DNA from: Gordonia bronchialis DSM 43247 | Lineage (GTDB): Bacteria; Actinomycetota; Actinomycetes; Mycobacteriales; Mycobacteriaceae | Direction of reading: 5' to 3' | Assembly (NCBI RefSeq): GCF_000024785.1 | Contig: NC_013441.1 | Span: 1,798,001-1,862,000 of the forward strand | Length of the DNA stretch: 64,000 bases | Shown here: piece after piece, positions 1 to 12,323 of the stretch | How the letters are laid out: each line of letters starts with the position of its first letter | How positions within the stretch are numbered: position 1 is the first letter of the stretch | The notes under the pieces: generated by a model | The model's input: only the letters and a program-made list of their open reading frames with translations | What the model was told of the DNA's origin: nothing | Databases searched by the model: none | Translations under genes and position numbers: made by a program

Positions 1-137
1 TCGGGATGTCGGCCGAGGAGACCGCCGACGCCGTCGGCAGCACGCCCGGGGCGGTCCGGGTCGCACAGCACCGGGCGCTGGCGAAGCTGAAGAACGAACT
101 CAAGAGGACAGGAGGGGCAAATGAACGACGCGCATGA
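1..137 (+). CDS. sigD: RNA polymerase sigma factor SigD, C-terminal end (partial)
   Basis: The first 137 bases hold the last 44 codons of a gene that begins outside the window. The peptide contains the GMSAEETADAVGSTPGAVRV segment, a typical region 4.2 helix-turn-helix of an ECF sigma factor that contacts the -35 element, and it closely resembles the end of mycobacterial SigD. The stop codon (135-137) lies inside the next gene, so the two reading frames overlap by 17 bases, as expected for a sigma factor and its co-translated anti-sigma factor. The identity rests on this short tail plus the downstream anti-sigma-D gene. Confidence 0.85.
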   Translation, partial: GMSAEETADAVGSTPGAVRVAQHRALAKLKNELKRTGGANERRA

Positions 138-1155
138 CTGGCGGCACCGCCGCGCGAACGCCGGACGTGACCCTCTGTCCGGAGACACCCCCGAGATGAC
201 CGGACCCGTCGACTGGCCGACCGAGGCCGGCGACGGAGCGCCTGTCGATCTCTCCCAGGTCGCCTTCGACGACCGATTCCTCGACGCGCTCTCGCGTGAC
301 GTCCCAGTGGAGACCCGCGACGACGGTGAGTACGAGCTCGCCGCACTCCTGTCGGGTTGGCGCCACGGCGCACTCGACGCGCCCCCACCCGAACTGCCCT
401 CGGTCGACGAGGTCGAACGCGCCATCGCGGCCTCCGAACGGGTCAGCCGCGGCAAGCGTATGGTCCGCCACCTGCGGGTCGTCTCGGGTGCGGCGGCCAT
501 CGTCGTCGTCGCGGCCGCCGGTCTCACGGTCCTCTCCGAGGGCTCGCAACCGGGCGACGCGTTGTGGCCGGTCAAGCGGGTCGTGTTCGCCCAGGCTGCG
601 TCGGAGACGCAGGCCGCCCACGATGTGCGATCAAATCTGGAGAGCGCCGAGGCCGCCATGGCCGCCGGGGACACCGTGGCCGCGTCCAGTCTCATCGCCA
701 AGGCCGAGAGCCAAATGGGCCCGATGCGCGACGGTGACAAGCGCAATGAGATGAACGACTGGATCGCACGGCTGCGGGCCGGAACCGGCAAGGCGACCGA
801 GACCAACGTGTCGACCTCGCCGTCGGCGCCGGGTTCGGGGACGACCTCGCCGAACGAGAACACCACATCGCCTGATCCACGACTGCGAACCAGGTCAGAG
901 CAGCAGACGACCCCGCCCGGTTCCACCGATAATCGCAGCACGGCGCCTCGGACCACTCCGCCGCCGAGCGGGCCGGTCACCACCGAGCCGAGTGTTCCGC
1001 CCACGCGGCCGACCAACCCGACGACGAGTCAACAGCAGCCGGTACCGACCACGACCACCACGTCCTACACGGTCACGGTGCCGACGCAGACACCGCCGCC
1101 GGCGAGTACCGACGTGCCCACCGTCACGACCACGACGACCGTTCCGTCACGCTGA
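121..1155 (+). CDS. rsdA: Anti-sigma-D factor RsdA
   Basis: Membrane-anchored anti-sigma factor of 344 residues, expected to hold SigD at the membrane until it is degraded. The cytoplasmic N-terminus carries the short sigma-binding segment (PVDLSQVAFDDRFLDALSRD, residues 41-60) typical of the RsdA family. One transmembrane helix follows at about 119-138 (VVSGAAAIVVVAAAGLTVL), then a short structured stretch and, from about residue 220, an extracytoplasmic tail made almost entirely of Thr, Pro and Ser. The start is preceded by a strong ribosome site (AGGAGGGG) and overlaps the sigD stop. In M. tuberculosis RsdA is removed by ClpC1P2; that is family knowledge, not visible here. The low-complexity tail is probably envelope-spanning. 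Confidence 0.9.
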   Translation: MNDAHDWRHRRANAGRDPLSGDTPEMTGPVDWPTEAGDGAPVDLSQVAFDDRFLDALSRDVPVETRDDGEYELAALLSGWRHGALDAPPPELPSVDEVERAIAASERVSRGKRMVRHLRVVSGAAAIVVVAAAGLTVLSEGSQPGDALWPVKRVVFAQAASETQAAHDVRSNLESAEAAMAAGDTVAASSLIAKAESQMGPMRDGDKRNEMNDWIARLRAGTGKATETNVSTSPSAPGSGTTSPNENTTSPDPRLRTRSEQQTTPPGSTDNRSTAPRTTPPPSGPVTTEPSVPPTRPTNPTTSQQQPVPTTTTTSYTVTVPTQTPPPASTDVPTVTTTTTVPSR

Positions 1156-1186
1156 TCGAAGCGAGGCGCGTTGAGCGGTCGTCCGT

Positions 1187-3198
<2,012 letters not shown>

Positions 3199-3256
3199 CC
3201 GGCGCCCGCCACGCGGGCCGCATCGTCGGAGTTAATTGAAGGAGAAAGGCGCAGCG

Positions 3257-4414
3257 GTGCGTGATCTCGTCGAAATCGGCATCGGCCGAACAGCGCGACG
3301 GACCTATGAGCTCGACGACGTCAGCATCGTGCCGTCGCGTCGGACCCGGTCGTCCAAGGATGTGTCGACCGCCTGGCAGATCGACGCCTATCGGTTCGAG
3401 TCGCCGATCCTGAGCCATCCGACCGACGCGCTGGTGTCGCCGTCGATGGCGGTCGAGCTCGGTCGGCTCGGCGCGCTGGGTGTCATCAATGGTGAGGGCC
3501 TCTGGGCGCGGCATCGTGACGTCGAGGCCAAGATCGCCGAACTGATCGCGATCGCCGCCGACGACCCGGATCCCTATGCGGCCGTTCGGCATCTGCAGCA
3601 GTTGCATTCCGCGCCCCTGGACAGCGGGCTGCTCGGTGAGGCCGTCGCGCAGGTCCGCGAGGCCGGCGTGACCACCGCGGTGCGGGTCAGTCCCCAGCAC
3701 GCTCCGGAACTGACCCCGGCGTTGATCGCCGCGGGGGTGGAACTGCTCGTGGTGCACGGCACCATCATCTCGGCCGAGCATGTGGCCCGGGATGATTCCG
3801 GCGGCTCGACCCGGGAACCGTTGAACCTCAAGACCTTCATCGCTGAGCTGGACATCCCGGTCATCGCCGGCGGCGTCCACGATCACCGCACCGCCCTGCA
3901 TCTGATGCGGACCGGCGCGGCCGGTGTGATCGTCGGCTACGGGTCGGCGACCGGGGCCACCACGACCGGTGAGGTACTCGGCATCGGGGTGCCCATGGCC
4001 ACCGCCATCGCCGACGCCGCCGCCGCGCGCCGCGACTACCTCGACGAGACCGGCGGACGGTACGTCCACGTGATCGCCGACGGTGACATCCACACCTCGG
4101 GTGATCTGATCAAGGCCATCGCGTGCGGTGCGGACGCCGCGGTGCTGGGCACCCCGCTGGCCGCGTCTGCGTCGGCGCCCGGCCGCGGCTGGTACTGGCC
4201 GTCGGCGGCCGCGCATCCGGATACGCCGCGCGGGGCGCTGCTGCAGGTCGCCGTCGAGGATGACCGGCCGTCGCTCGAGCGGGTGCTGAACGGGCCGTCC
4301 GACGACCCCTTCGGCGAGCTCAATTTGGTCGGTGGCCTGCGACGGGCCATGGCCAAGGCCGGTTACTGCGACCTCAAGGAATTCCAGAAGGTGGGCCTGT
4401 CCGTTCACCGTTAG
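3257..4414 (+). CDS. guaB3: GuaB3 family IMP dehydrogenase-related protein
   Basis: IMPDH/GMP reductase-fold paralogue of 385 residues without CBS domains. It begins VRDLVEIGIGRTARRTYELD, the usual GuaB3 N-terminus. GTG 3257 is preferred over an in-frame TTG at 3236 because the ribosome site AAGGAG lies between them, 12 bases before the GTG. The barrel motif GGVHDHRTALHLMRTGAAG is present, but where GuaB2 has the cysteine loop this protein reads GYGSATGATTTG (227-238) with no Cys, so ordinary IMPDH chemistry looks unlikely. The DGDIHTSGDLIKAIACGADA phosphate-binding segment is kept. GuaB3 has no firmly established role in mycobacteria. It lies 58 bases downstream of guaB2 and probably shares its transcript. 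Confidence 0.92.
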   Translation: MRDLVEIGIGRTARRTYELDDVSIVPSRRTRSSKDVSTAWQIDAYRFESPILSHPTDALVSPSMAVELGRLGALGVINGEGLWARHRDVEAKIAELIAIAADDPDPYAAVRHLQQLHSAPLDSGLLGEAVAQVREAGVTTAVRVSPQHAPELTPALIAAGVELLVVHGTIISAEHVARDDSGGSTREPLNLKTFIAELDIPVIAGGVHDHRTALHLMRTGAAGVIVGYGSATGATTTGEVLGIGVPMATAIADAAAARRDYLDETGGRYVHVIADGDIHTSGDLIKAIACGADAAVLGTPLAASASAPGRGWYWPSAAAHPDTPRGALLQVAVEDDRPSLERVLNGPSDDPFGELNLVGGLRRAMAKAGYCDLKEFQKVGLSVHR

Positions 4415-4437
4415 TGGTCCGGGTCACGGTATGTGAC

Positions 4438-4447
4438 AACGTACGTT
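4438..4447. promoter_or_regulatory. Palindromic operator candidate upstream of choD-like gene
   Basis: AACGTACGTT is a perfect 10-base palindrome 13 bases before the ATG at 4461. It abuts a -10-like TAGTAT (4447-4452) that would place transcription start at the ATG. The position suits a TetR-type repressor site, but it does not fit the KstR consensus, which has AAC and GTT two bases apart. The regulator is unknown. Confidence 0.3.
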
Positions 4448-4460
4448 AGTATGGTTGTCC

Positions 4461-6224
4461 ATGGCAGCCCACCATGAACCCACGCACTTCGACGTGCTCA
4501 TCATCGGATCCGGTTTCGGCGGCAGTGTCAGCGCGCTGCGTCTGGTCGAGAAGGGATACCGGGTCGGCGTCATCGAGGCCGGACGGCGCTTCGAGGACGA
4601 GGATTTCGCGAAAACCAGCTGGCGACTGAACAAGTGGCTCTGGGCACCCAAGCTCGGCCTCTACGGCATCCAGCGCATCCACGCGCTCAAGGACGTCATG
4701 ATCCTCGCGGGCGCCGGGGTCGGCGGCGGGTCACTCAACTACGCCAACACCCTCTACAAGCCGCCCACCCCGTTCTTCACCGACCCGCAGTGGCGCGACA
4801 TCACCGACTGGTCCGACGAACTGTCGCCCTACTACGAGCAGGCTCGGCGCATGCTCGGCGTGGTGACCAATCCGACGGTGACCGAGTCGGATCGGGTGAT
4901 GCGCGAGGTGGCCGAGGAGATGGGGGCGGCCGACACCTTCACCGCGACGCCGGTCGGGGTGTTCTTCGGTGCGAAAACGGGTTTCGCAGGTGAACCCGGT
5001 CAGAAGGTGCCCGACCCGTACTTCGGTGGCGTCGGACCGGAGCGCACCGCCTGCACCGAATGCGGCGCCTGCATGACCGGTTGCCGGGTGGGCGCCAAGA
5101 ACACCCTCATGAAGAACTATCTGGGTCTGGCCGAACGTGCCGGCGCCATCATCATCGATCGGACGACCGTACAGAGCCTGGAGCAGTCATCCGACGGCAC
5201 GTGGCTCGTGGGCACCCATCGTTCCTCGTCCTGGGGTCCGGTGGGCCGCCGGGCGCGTACCTTCACCGCCGGCCAGGTGATCGTCGCGGCCGGTACCTTC
5301 AACACCCAGCGTCTGCTTCATCACGCGAAACATTCGACGCTGCCGCAGATCTCGGACGCGATGGGTGTGCTCACGCGCACCAACTCCGAATCCATCCTGG
5401 GTGCGGCCGCGAGCCACTACGACCCGAGGCACGACTACTCGCACGGTGTCGCGATCACGTCGTCGTTTCACCCGGATCCGACCACCCACATCGAACCCGT
5501 CCGATATGGCAAGGGCTCCAACGCGATCGCCTATCTGCAGACCCTGCTCACCGACGGTGGTACCCGGGCCAACCGGTTCGGGCAGTTCCTACGTCAGGTG
5601 GCCCGCAATCCGCTGCTGCTGGTGCGACTTCTGGTGGTGCGCAAATGGAGTCAGCGCACCGTCATCGCCCTGGTCATGCAGAACAACAACAACTCGTTGA
5701 CCACCTTCGTGCGCAAGCGGGGACCGTTCCGGTACATCACCAGCAAACAGGGTCACGGCGAACCCAACCCGACCTGGATTCCCAAGGGCAATGAGGCCAC
5801 TCGCCGCATCGCGAGCAAGCTGCCGGGCGGAATGGCGGGCGGCACCTGGGGTGACATCATGAACATGCCGCTCACCGCGCATTATCTCGGCGGGTGCGCC
5901 ATCTCCGACGACCCGGCCACCGGCGTCATCGACGCCTATCACCGGGTGTGGAACTACCCGACACTGCACGTCACCGACGGCGCGGCGGTCTCGGCCAACC
6001 TCGGGGTCAATCCGTCGCTGACCATCTGCGCGCAGGCCGAACGCGCAATGGCGTTGTGGCCCAACAAAGGTGAGCAGGATATGCGGCCCGCACAGGGTCG
6101 ACCCTACGAGCGGATCAGCCCATGCCCGCCGGTCGCGCCGGTGGTCCCCGCACAGGCGCCCGGTGCGCTGCGGCTGCCCATCACGCCTGTCGAGCATCTC
6201 GCCGAGAGAACATCCGTCGGGTGA
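4461..6224 (+). CDS. choD: GMC-type oxidoreductase, ChoD-like
   Basis: FAD-dependent oxidoreductase of 587 residues, orthologous by sequence and position to mycobacterial ChoD (Rv3409c). The N-terminal dinucleotide fold reads FDVLIIGSGFGGSVSALRL, followed by the GAGVGGGSLNYAN motif of the GMC superfamily. A Cys-rich insertion CTECGACMTGCRVGAKNT near residues 196-213 is typical of this ChoD branch and resembles a [4Fe-4S]-binding segment. The C-terminal signature HYLGGCAISDDPATGVIDAYH and HVTDGAAVSANLGVNPSLT are intact. The family is annotated as cholesterol oxidase, but true cholesterol oxidase activity is doubtful for this branch. ATG 4461 is used; an in-frame TTG lies two codons upstream. 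No ribosome site is visible, which fits a leaderless message. Confidence 0.85.
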   Translation: MAAHHEPTHFDVLIIGSGFGGSVSALRLVEKGYRVGVIEAGRRFEDEDFAKTSWRLNKWLWAPKLGLYGIQRIHALKDVMILAGAGVGGGSLNYANTLYKPPTPFFTDPQWRDITDWSDELSPYYEQARRMLGVVTNPTVTESDRVMREVAEEMGAADTFTATPVGVFFGAKTGFAGEPGQKVPDPYFGGVGPERTACTECGACMTGCRVGAKNTLMKNYLGLAERAGAIIIDRTTVQSLEQSSDGTWLVGTHRSSSWGPVGRRARTFTAGQVIVAAGTFNTQRLLHHAKHSTLPQISDAMGVLTRTNSESILGAAASHYDPRHDYSHGVAITSSFHPDPTTHIEPVRYGKGSNAIAYLQTLLTDGGTRANRFGQFLRQVARNPLLLVRLLVVRKWSQRTVIALVMQNNNNSLTTFVRKRGPFRYITSKQGHGEPNPTWIPKGNEATRRIASKLPGGMAGGTWGDIMNMPLTAHYLGGCAISDDPATGVIDAYHRVWNYPTLHVTDGAAVSANLGVNPSLTICAQAERAMALWPNKGEQDMRPAQGRPYERISPCPPVAPVVPAQAPGALRLPITPVEHLAERTSVG

Positions 6225-6297
6225 GCACGAGTCGGCCGGACAGAGTCTGGTGGTGACACCGTCGGGCCTGCTTCCGGTCCGAAGGCATGATCGTCGC

Positions 6298-7107
6298 GTG
6301 AGTACCGGATCAATCATCGGCCTCGTCCTGTTCTGCCTGTTCATCGCCGCGATCGGGGCGATGTGGATGGTCGGCCGACGCAAAGAGGTGGCCGAGCGCA
6401 CCGCCTACGCCACCGATCGGGGATGGACCTTTCAGAGCTACGACGCGGCGCTGACCTGGTTCTCCGACGGCCCGCCCTTCGGCCGCGGCGAGAAGCGCAA
6501 GTGCCATGATGCCTTTCGCGGAGTCATCAACGACCACGACTTCGTCGCCTTGGAATACGAATATGAGATCACCGACCCCGAGGAGTGGGAGCGTGGCGGG
6601 CGGCGCCACCACATGGTGGTCGCCATCCCGGCTCCGTCGGACGGCAACGCGCTGCAGGTGCAGGAGGAGACGCTGGTCGGCCGGGCGCTGGAGTACATCG
6701 GCGTCACCGACATCCAATTCCACGATCCCGAGTTCGACAAGCGATTCCGGATCACCACCAACAATCCGGAGTTCGCGACCGCGGCACTGACCGAACCGAC
6801 CCGCCGCGGCATGCTCGGCGACCCGTGGCTCGGGGTCTGGTCGATGCGCATCGAACCGGGTCAGATGCTGCTGTGGCGCAAGGGGGAGATCAACCTCGAC
6901 GACATCGAACCGGCAGTTGCCCGCCTCATCGACACCCGGTGTGCGATACCGGAGTCGGCGTGGCGAAGTCAGCCCCCGGCGCTGGGGATCGGCAGCATAC
7001 GAACGGTGTTCGGAAGCGATTCTCCGCTGGGGGAGTCGGTCTTCGGGGCGGTCTCCGGCGTGAAGAACCGGGGCCGGTCGGTGATCGGCAGGCGCTTCGG
7101 GGTCTGA
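6298..7107 (+). CDS. Membrane-anchored protein of unknown function
   Basis: A 269-residue protein that I do not recognise as a named family member. It starts with one transmembrane helix (about 4-24, GSIIGLVLFCLFIAAIGAMWM), followed by a short basic stretch GRRKEVAE and a soluble domain that would face the cytoplasm if the positive-inside rule holds. The domain contains many aromatic and acidic residues but no clear catalytic motif; its layout recalls DUF3137-type galanin-like membrane proteins, a weak resemblance. GTG 6298 was chosen because the frame upstream of it is non-conserved sequence overlapping the region just after choD. The gene is 73 bases after choD on the same strand and convergent with the biotin transporter genes. 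Confidence 0.6.
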   Translation: MSTGSIIGLVLFCLFIAAIGAMWMVGRRKEVAERTAYATDRGWTFQSYDAALTWFSDGPPFGRGEKRKCHDAFRGVINDHDFVALEYEYEITDPEEWERGGRRHHMVVAIPAPSDGNALQVQEETLVGRALEYIGVTDIQFHDPEFDKRFRITTNNPEFATAALTEPTRRGMLGDPWLGVWSMRIEPGQMLLWRKGEINLDDIEPAVARLIDTRCAIPESAWRSQPPALGIGSIRTVFGSDSPLGESVFGAVSGVKNRGRSVIGRRFGV

Positions 7108-7114
7108 CGGCGAG

Positions 7115-7717
7115 TTAGTCCAATCCGCGCGCGGTGAGGGTGTCGGCGAAACCGTCGGCGGTCCGCAACGCGGCGAGCACGATGGGTGCGACGAGAATCC
7201 TTGGCCCGGGACGTAATCCGCGGGCCTGGCGGGCCTCGTCGACCTGCCGGATGATCTCGACGAGCAGCGGGATGGAGCGGATGGCCAGCGCCAGGGCCAT
7301 CGCGAGAACCTCGACCGGGACGCCGACGCGGCGCAGCGGGGACATTGCCCGGGTGATGGAGTCGAGCATGTCGGTGGTGCGGGTGGTCAGCGTGACCACC
7401 GCGGCCAGTGCCACCGACAACACCAGTACCCCGCAGACCACCACGGCCCGTTGCCAATCGGTGAAGATCACCTGGAAGACGAAGATGAACACCGTGATCC
7501 ACAGCATCGGGCGGATCTGCCGCCACGCGGCCACCGGTCCGATCCCGCCGAGCGCGAACACTGCCGCCACCACCAGGACGGCGACGCCGAGCGCGCCCAT
7601 CGAACGGACCGTCACCGACATGGCGACGATCCCGGCCCCGAGCGCGATCAGCTTGGCACCCGGTGAGAGACGATGCAGCACACTGTTTCCGGGGCGGTAG
7701 ACGCCGAGCGTGCTCAT
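7115..7717 (-). CDS. bioN: ECF transporter transmembrane component BioN
   Basis: T-component of an energy-coupling-factor vitamin transporter, 200 residues with about five hydrophobic segments. It begins GVYRPGNSVLHRLSPGAKL, the usual EcfT N-terminus, and ends with the two coupling-helix signatures built on an Ala-Arg-Gly core (EARQARGLRPGPR and TLTARGLD) that contact the ATPase. It is the last gene of bioY-bioM-bioN and overlaps bioM by four bases (ATGA), so translation is coupled. The gene order and the BioY neighbour make biotin the likely substrate. It converges with the unknown membrane gene at 7107. Confidence 0.9.
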   Translation of the reverse strand: MSTLGVYRPGNSVLHRLSPGAKLIALGAGIVAMSVTVRSMGALGVAVLVVAAVFALGGIGPVAAWRQIRPMLWITVFIFVFQVIFTDWQRAVVVCGVLVLSVALAAVVTLTTRTTDMLDSITRAMSPLRRVGVPVEVLAMALALAIRSIPLLVEIIRQVDEARQARGLRPGPRILVAPIVLAALRTADGFADTLTARGLD

Positions 7718-8388
7718 GCCATCAGCTCCCGGTAGGCCGCCAGCGCGGGGCCGGGTGCGTCGTCGGCGACCACCACACCGTCGTCGAGCACGATGACGCG
7801 GTCGAAGTCGTCGACGAGGTCGAGGTCGTGGGTGACGACGACGAGTTGCTCGTCGAGGCCGGCGAAGACGCGCCGAAGCATGCGGCTGTTGCGCAGATCG
7901 AGCAGGGTGGTCGGTTCGTCGGCGACGATGATCGTCGGTTCGGTCACGAAGATCGCGGCCAGCGCCAGCAGTTGTTTCTGCCCGCCGGACAGGCGTTGGG
8001 CCGGGTGGTCGGCGTGATCGGCCAGACCGAAACGCGCCAGCACGGTACGCGCCCGCTCGGCCCGCTCGGCCTCCGACAATCCGGTGCGGCGCAACGACAA
8101 TTCGATGTCCTCGATCACCGTCGGCATGATGATCTGCCGATCCGGGTCGGAGAAGATGAAGCCGACCTCGCGTCGAATCCGGCGCTTGTGTTTGGCGGCG
8201 TCGACGCCGTTGACGGTCACCGTGCCCGCATCCGGGGTGACCAGGGCGTTGATCATCCGGGCCAGCGTCGATTTCCCGCTGCCGTTGGCGCCGACGATGC
8301 CCACGCGACGTTCGGCCAGGGTGAGGGTGATGTCCCGCAACACCACTCGGCCGTCATAGGCATGGCCGACGCCGGTGAACTCGATCAC
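7714..8388 (-). CDS. bioM: ECF transporter ATP-binding protein BioM
   Basis: ABC ATPase of 224 residues that powers biotin uptake with BioN and BioY. Walker A is GANGSGKST (33-41), the Q-loop region reads FIFSDPDRQIIMPTVIEDI (78-96), the signature is LSGGQKQ (133-139) and Walker B is IIVADEPTT (153-161). A single ATPase subunit is consistent with the dedicated BioMNY type. Both ends overlap neighbours by four bases (bioY upstream, bioN downstream), marking a compact operon. Confidence 0.92.
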   Translation of the reverse strand: MIEFTGVGHAYDGRVVLRDITLTLAERRVGIVGANGSGKSTLARMINALVTPDAGTVTVNGVDAAKHKRRIRREVGFIFSDPDRQIIMPTVIEDIELSLRRTGLSEAERAERARTVLARFGLADHADHPAQRLSGGQKQLLALAAIFVTEPTIIVADEPTTLLDLRNSRMLRRVFAGLDEQLVVVTHDLDLVDDFDRVIVLDDGVVVADDAPGPALAAYRELMA

Positions 8389-9011
8389 GGCGAGGCGGCG
8401 CGGCGGCGCCGGCGCAGTGGCTCGATCAGTCCGGGCCAGCCGCGATGCACCTGCGATGCGACGAGCGCGGTGACGACGGCCTTGGCGAGGTCACCCACCA
8501 GGTAGGGCCCGTTGGTGGTGATCGCCGCCCACACGGTGAGATCGGTGCGGATCATCAGGCCGATCACCCCGCACGTGTAGATGACGAGCACTCCGCCGAT
8601 GAGGTTGGCGACGATGCCCCAGAGCACCCGGTAGCGCGGCATCATCAGCGCCGTGAGCAGCCCGACGACGATCACGCCGGGCAGGAACCCGAGGAAATAG
8701 CCGCCGCGAGGAGAAGCCAGCGAGGCCTGCCCGTTGACGCCGCCGGCGAGGATCGGCAACCCCACGATGGCCAGCACCATGAAGATGGCGACGGCCAGTG
8801 TTCCCTTCTTGGGACCCAGGATCGCCCCGGCGAGCATGACGCCCATCGTCTGCAGGGTGATCGGTACACCGCCGGGAAGATTGATCGCGCCGGGCAGTCC
8901 GAGGGCGGCGATCAGGGCGGCGAAGACCGCGGCCTGGGTGATGTCGAGGATCGACAGCGACCATGGTCGAGGGGAGGGTGGCCGGGCGGAGGATTCGGTG
9001 GATGCGTCCAT
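8385..9011 (-). CDS. bioY: Biotin transporter substrate-binding subunit BioY
   Basis: S-component of the biotin ECF transporter, 208 residues with about six membrane helices. The family features [26 protein letters not shown] and [14 protein letters not shown] segments and the [11 protein letters not shown] stretch are typical of BioY. ATG 9011 is preferred; the frame stays open into the guaA coding region on the other strand, but that part has no family similarity. The gene is divergent from guaA, with only 58 bases between the starts, and heads the bioY-bioM-bioN operon. No BirA/BioR-type operator was recognised in that gap. Confidence 0.9.
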   Translation of the reverse strand: MDASTESSARPPSPRPWSLSILDITQAAVFAALIAALGLPGAINLPGGVPITLQTMGVMLAGAILGPKKGTLAVAIFMVLAIVGLPILAGGVNGQASLASPRGGYFLGFLPGVIVVGLLTALMMPRYRVLWGIVANLIGGVLVIYTCGVIGLMIRTDLTVWAAITTNGPYLVGDLAKAVVTALVASQVHRGWPGLIEPLRRRRRAASP

Positions 9012-9069
9012 GACGCAACGGAGTATCCCACGCGCTACCGCCGCGCCGTCCGGCCCTAGAATTGCTGAG

Positions 9070-10678
<1,609 letters not shown>

Positions 10679-10680
10679 GC

Positions 10681-10893
10681 TCAGCGTTTCGAGCGCGCCC
10701 CGGTGACGATGAGCAGCAACCCGATCACGAGTCCGACGGCCACCACCAGCCACCCGAGGTTCGACGGGTCGGGCAACTCAGGGCCATCGGCCAGTCCCCA
10801 GGCGGCGACCGCGAGCGCGACGATCCCGAAGATGACGAGGCCGGGGGAGCGATGCCGCTCGATCTCACGGCCGGTCTGATCGGTCCGGTTCAT
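10681..10893 (-). CDS. Small membrane protein, two transmembrane helices
   Basis: A 70-residue protein of unknown function with two predicted membrane helices (about 18-35 and 48-65) joined by a short loop, and basic residues at both ends (MNRTDQTGREIERHR and GARSKR). It overlaps the upstream PspC-domain gene by four bases and is probably co-translated with it, so it may belong to the same envelope-stress locus. It converges with guaA, three bases from its stop. Confidence 0.65.
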   Translation of the reverse strand: MNRTDQTGREIERHRSPGLVIFGIVALAVAAWGLADGPELPDPSNLGWLVVAVGLVIGLLLIVTGARSKR

Positions 10894-12227
10894 CGCACTA
10901 CCTCCACTTGACCCATGCCGGTGTGGGCATCGATGGACAGCACCGGACCCTCGGTGCCGTTGCGGCCGCCGTCGAGGCCGTCAGGGCAGGTGTACTCACC
11001 CACCCCGGTGCTGCAGTCGGCACGTACGTTCATCTCGGGGCCCACCTTGACCGTGATCTGACCCAAGCCGTTGCGGAGCGTCACGTGCCGGTCGGCGGTG
11101 AGGTCGACTTTCGTCAGATCGAGGACCATGTTGCCCCCGCCCAGGGTGTATTCGCTCTTGATGTCGTTCTCCGTCAACGGTTTCCAGTCGCGGTCACCCA
11201 GGCCTCCGGCGGGTAGACCGGAGAATCCGGCGGCCGTCGTGGTGATCACGGTGGCGACGCCGACGGCAATGGCGATCGGAACCAGCCCGGAACTGTGCCG
11301 TCCCGAACTCCGCCGCCGCATCCCCGCGTAGATCAGGCCGCCCCCGATGACCGCAAGCGAACAGGCCAGGATGCGTCCGACGGTGAACCACTCGATGCCG
11401 GCCTGACGTGCGGCGGTACCCACAGCACCGACCAGGACCGCGAGTCCCACGACGATCAGCGTGGTCGGCGATCGCCGGTCGCGCAGCGGCTCGGGGTCGC
11501 GGGACGGCGCGGGCTCGGGCAGATCCCAGGCGAACGGTGCGGTCCCCAGCGGATCCCAGGCCGGCGGCGTCGGTTCGGCAGGGGTCTCCTTGAGCAGGGA
11601 CGGACGTGCCTCGTCGGAGGTGGCGTCGACCGGGCGGGGAGTGGGCGGATGACCACCCGGGATCATCGGAGTCGTCATGGCGCGGGGTATCCATCTCTCG
11701 AACTGGCCGGCGCTCGCCGCGCCGGCGGGGTGGGCAGAACCGACGGTGTAGGTGGCCGCCACCGGCTGGGTGTCCACCGATGTCGCGGGCGGAGGCGTCG
11801 GCGTACGCAGATAGAGCAGCCACCATCCGGCCAGCATCAGGATCGCCCCCACGACGCCGCCCGACCCCCAGGTGCTGTTGGGGCCCAACGAGCTGACGAT
11901 GACGATCGCGAGGACCACGAACAGGATGATGCGCGGATTGTGCAGTGCCATCCGGCCGTGTACCGGACGTCCGCGGGCCGCGGCCGAACGTGCCTTGGCC
12001 GCACCGGGAAACGCGATCCAGGCCGCGAGGTAGAGCAGCACACCGCTGCCGCCGAAGAGTGCCGCCACCACGAAGGCAACTTTGACCAGAGTCGGATCGA
12101 CGCGATAGCGCGCGGCGATCCCGCCGCAGACGCCGGCGATGGTCCGCGGGTCGTCGGGCCGCACCGGTCGGGTGGCCCACAGGTCGGCGACCTGCTGTTG
12201 GAGCTGCTTGGTGTCCATGGTGACCAT
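10890..12227 (-). CDS. PspC-domain membrane protein with C-terminal adhesin-like domain (EsrI-like)
   Basis: About 445 residues. An N-terminal PspC domain (RPDDPRTIAGVCGGIAARYR and a following membrane helix, about 24-75) is followed by two more membrane segments, a Pro-rich linker (about 170-260), three further hydrophobic stretches and a C-terminal beta-rich domain (about 360-445) of the type found in cell-wall-active or toast-rack regulators. The pairing with a PspC-bearing histidine kinase on the opposite strand matches the C. glutamicum esrI-esrSR locus next to guaA, where EsrI damps the response. That functional transfer is inference. ATG 12227 and ATG 12218 are both possible starts; neither has a clear ribosome site. 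Confidence 0.75.
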   Translation of the reverse strand: MVTMDTKQLQQQVADLWATRPVRPDDPRTIAGVCGGIAARYRVDPTLVKVAFVVAALFGGSGVLLYLAAWIAFPGAAKARSAAARGRPVHGRMALHNPRIILFVVLAIVIVSSLGPNSTWGSGGVVGAILMLAGWWLLYLRTPTPPPATSVDTQPVAATYTVGSAHPAGAASAGQFERWIPRAMTTPMIPGGHPPTPRPVDATSDEARPSLLKETPAEPTPPAWDPLGTAPFAWDLPEPAPSRDPEPLRDRRSPTTLIVVGLAVLVGAVGTAARQAGIEWFTVGRILACSLAVIGGGLIYAGMRRRSSGRHSSGLVPIAIAVGVATVITTTAAGFSGLPAGGLGDRDWKPLTENDIKSEYTLGGGNMVLDLTKVDLTADRHVTLRNGLGQITVKVGPEMNVRADCSTGVGEYTCPDGLDGGRNGTEGPVLSIDAHTGMGQVEVVR

Positions 12228-12323
12228 CGTGGCGTCCCGGCCATGTCTGTCACATCGGGTATGACCCTGAGTTCTGCCCCCAAACCCGGACCCGCGACAC
12301 CCGAGAATCGGGGACCGACCCTG

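Noticed and set aside
4438..4447. KstR operator upstream of choD
   Set aside because: AAC and GTT are separated by four bases rather than two, and the outer bases do not match.
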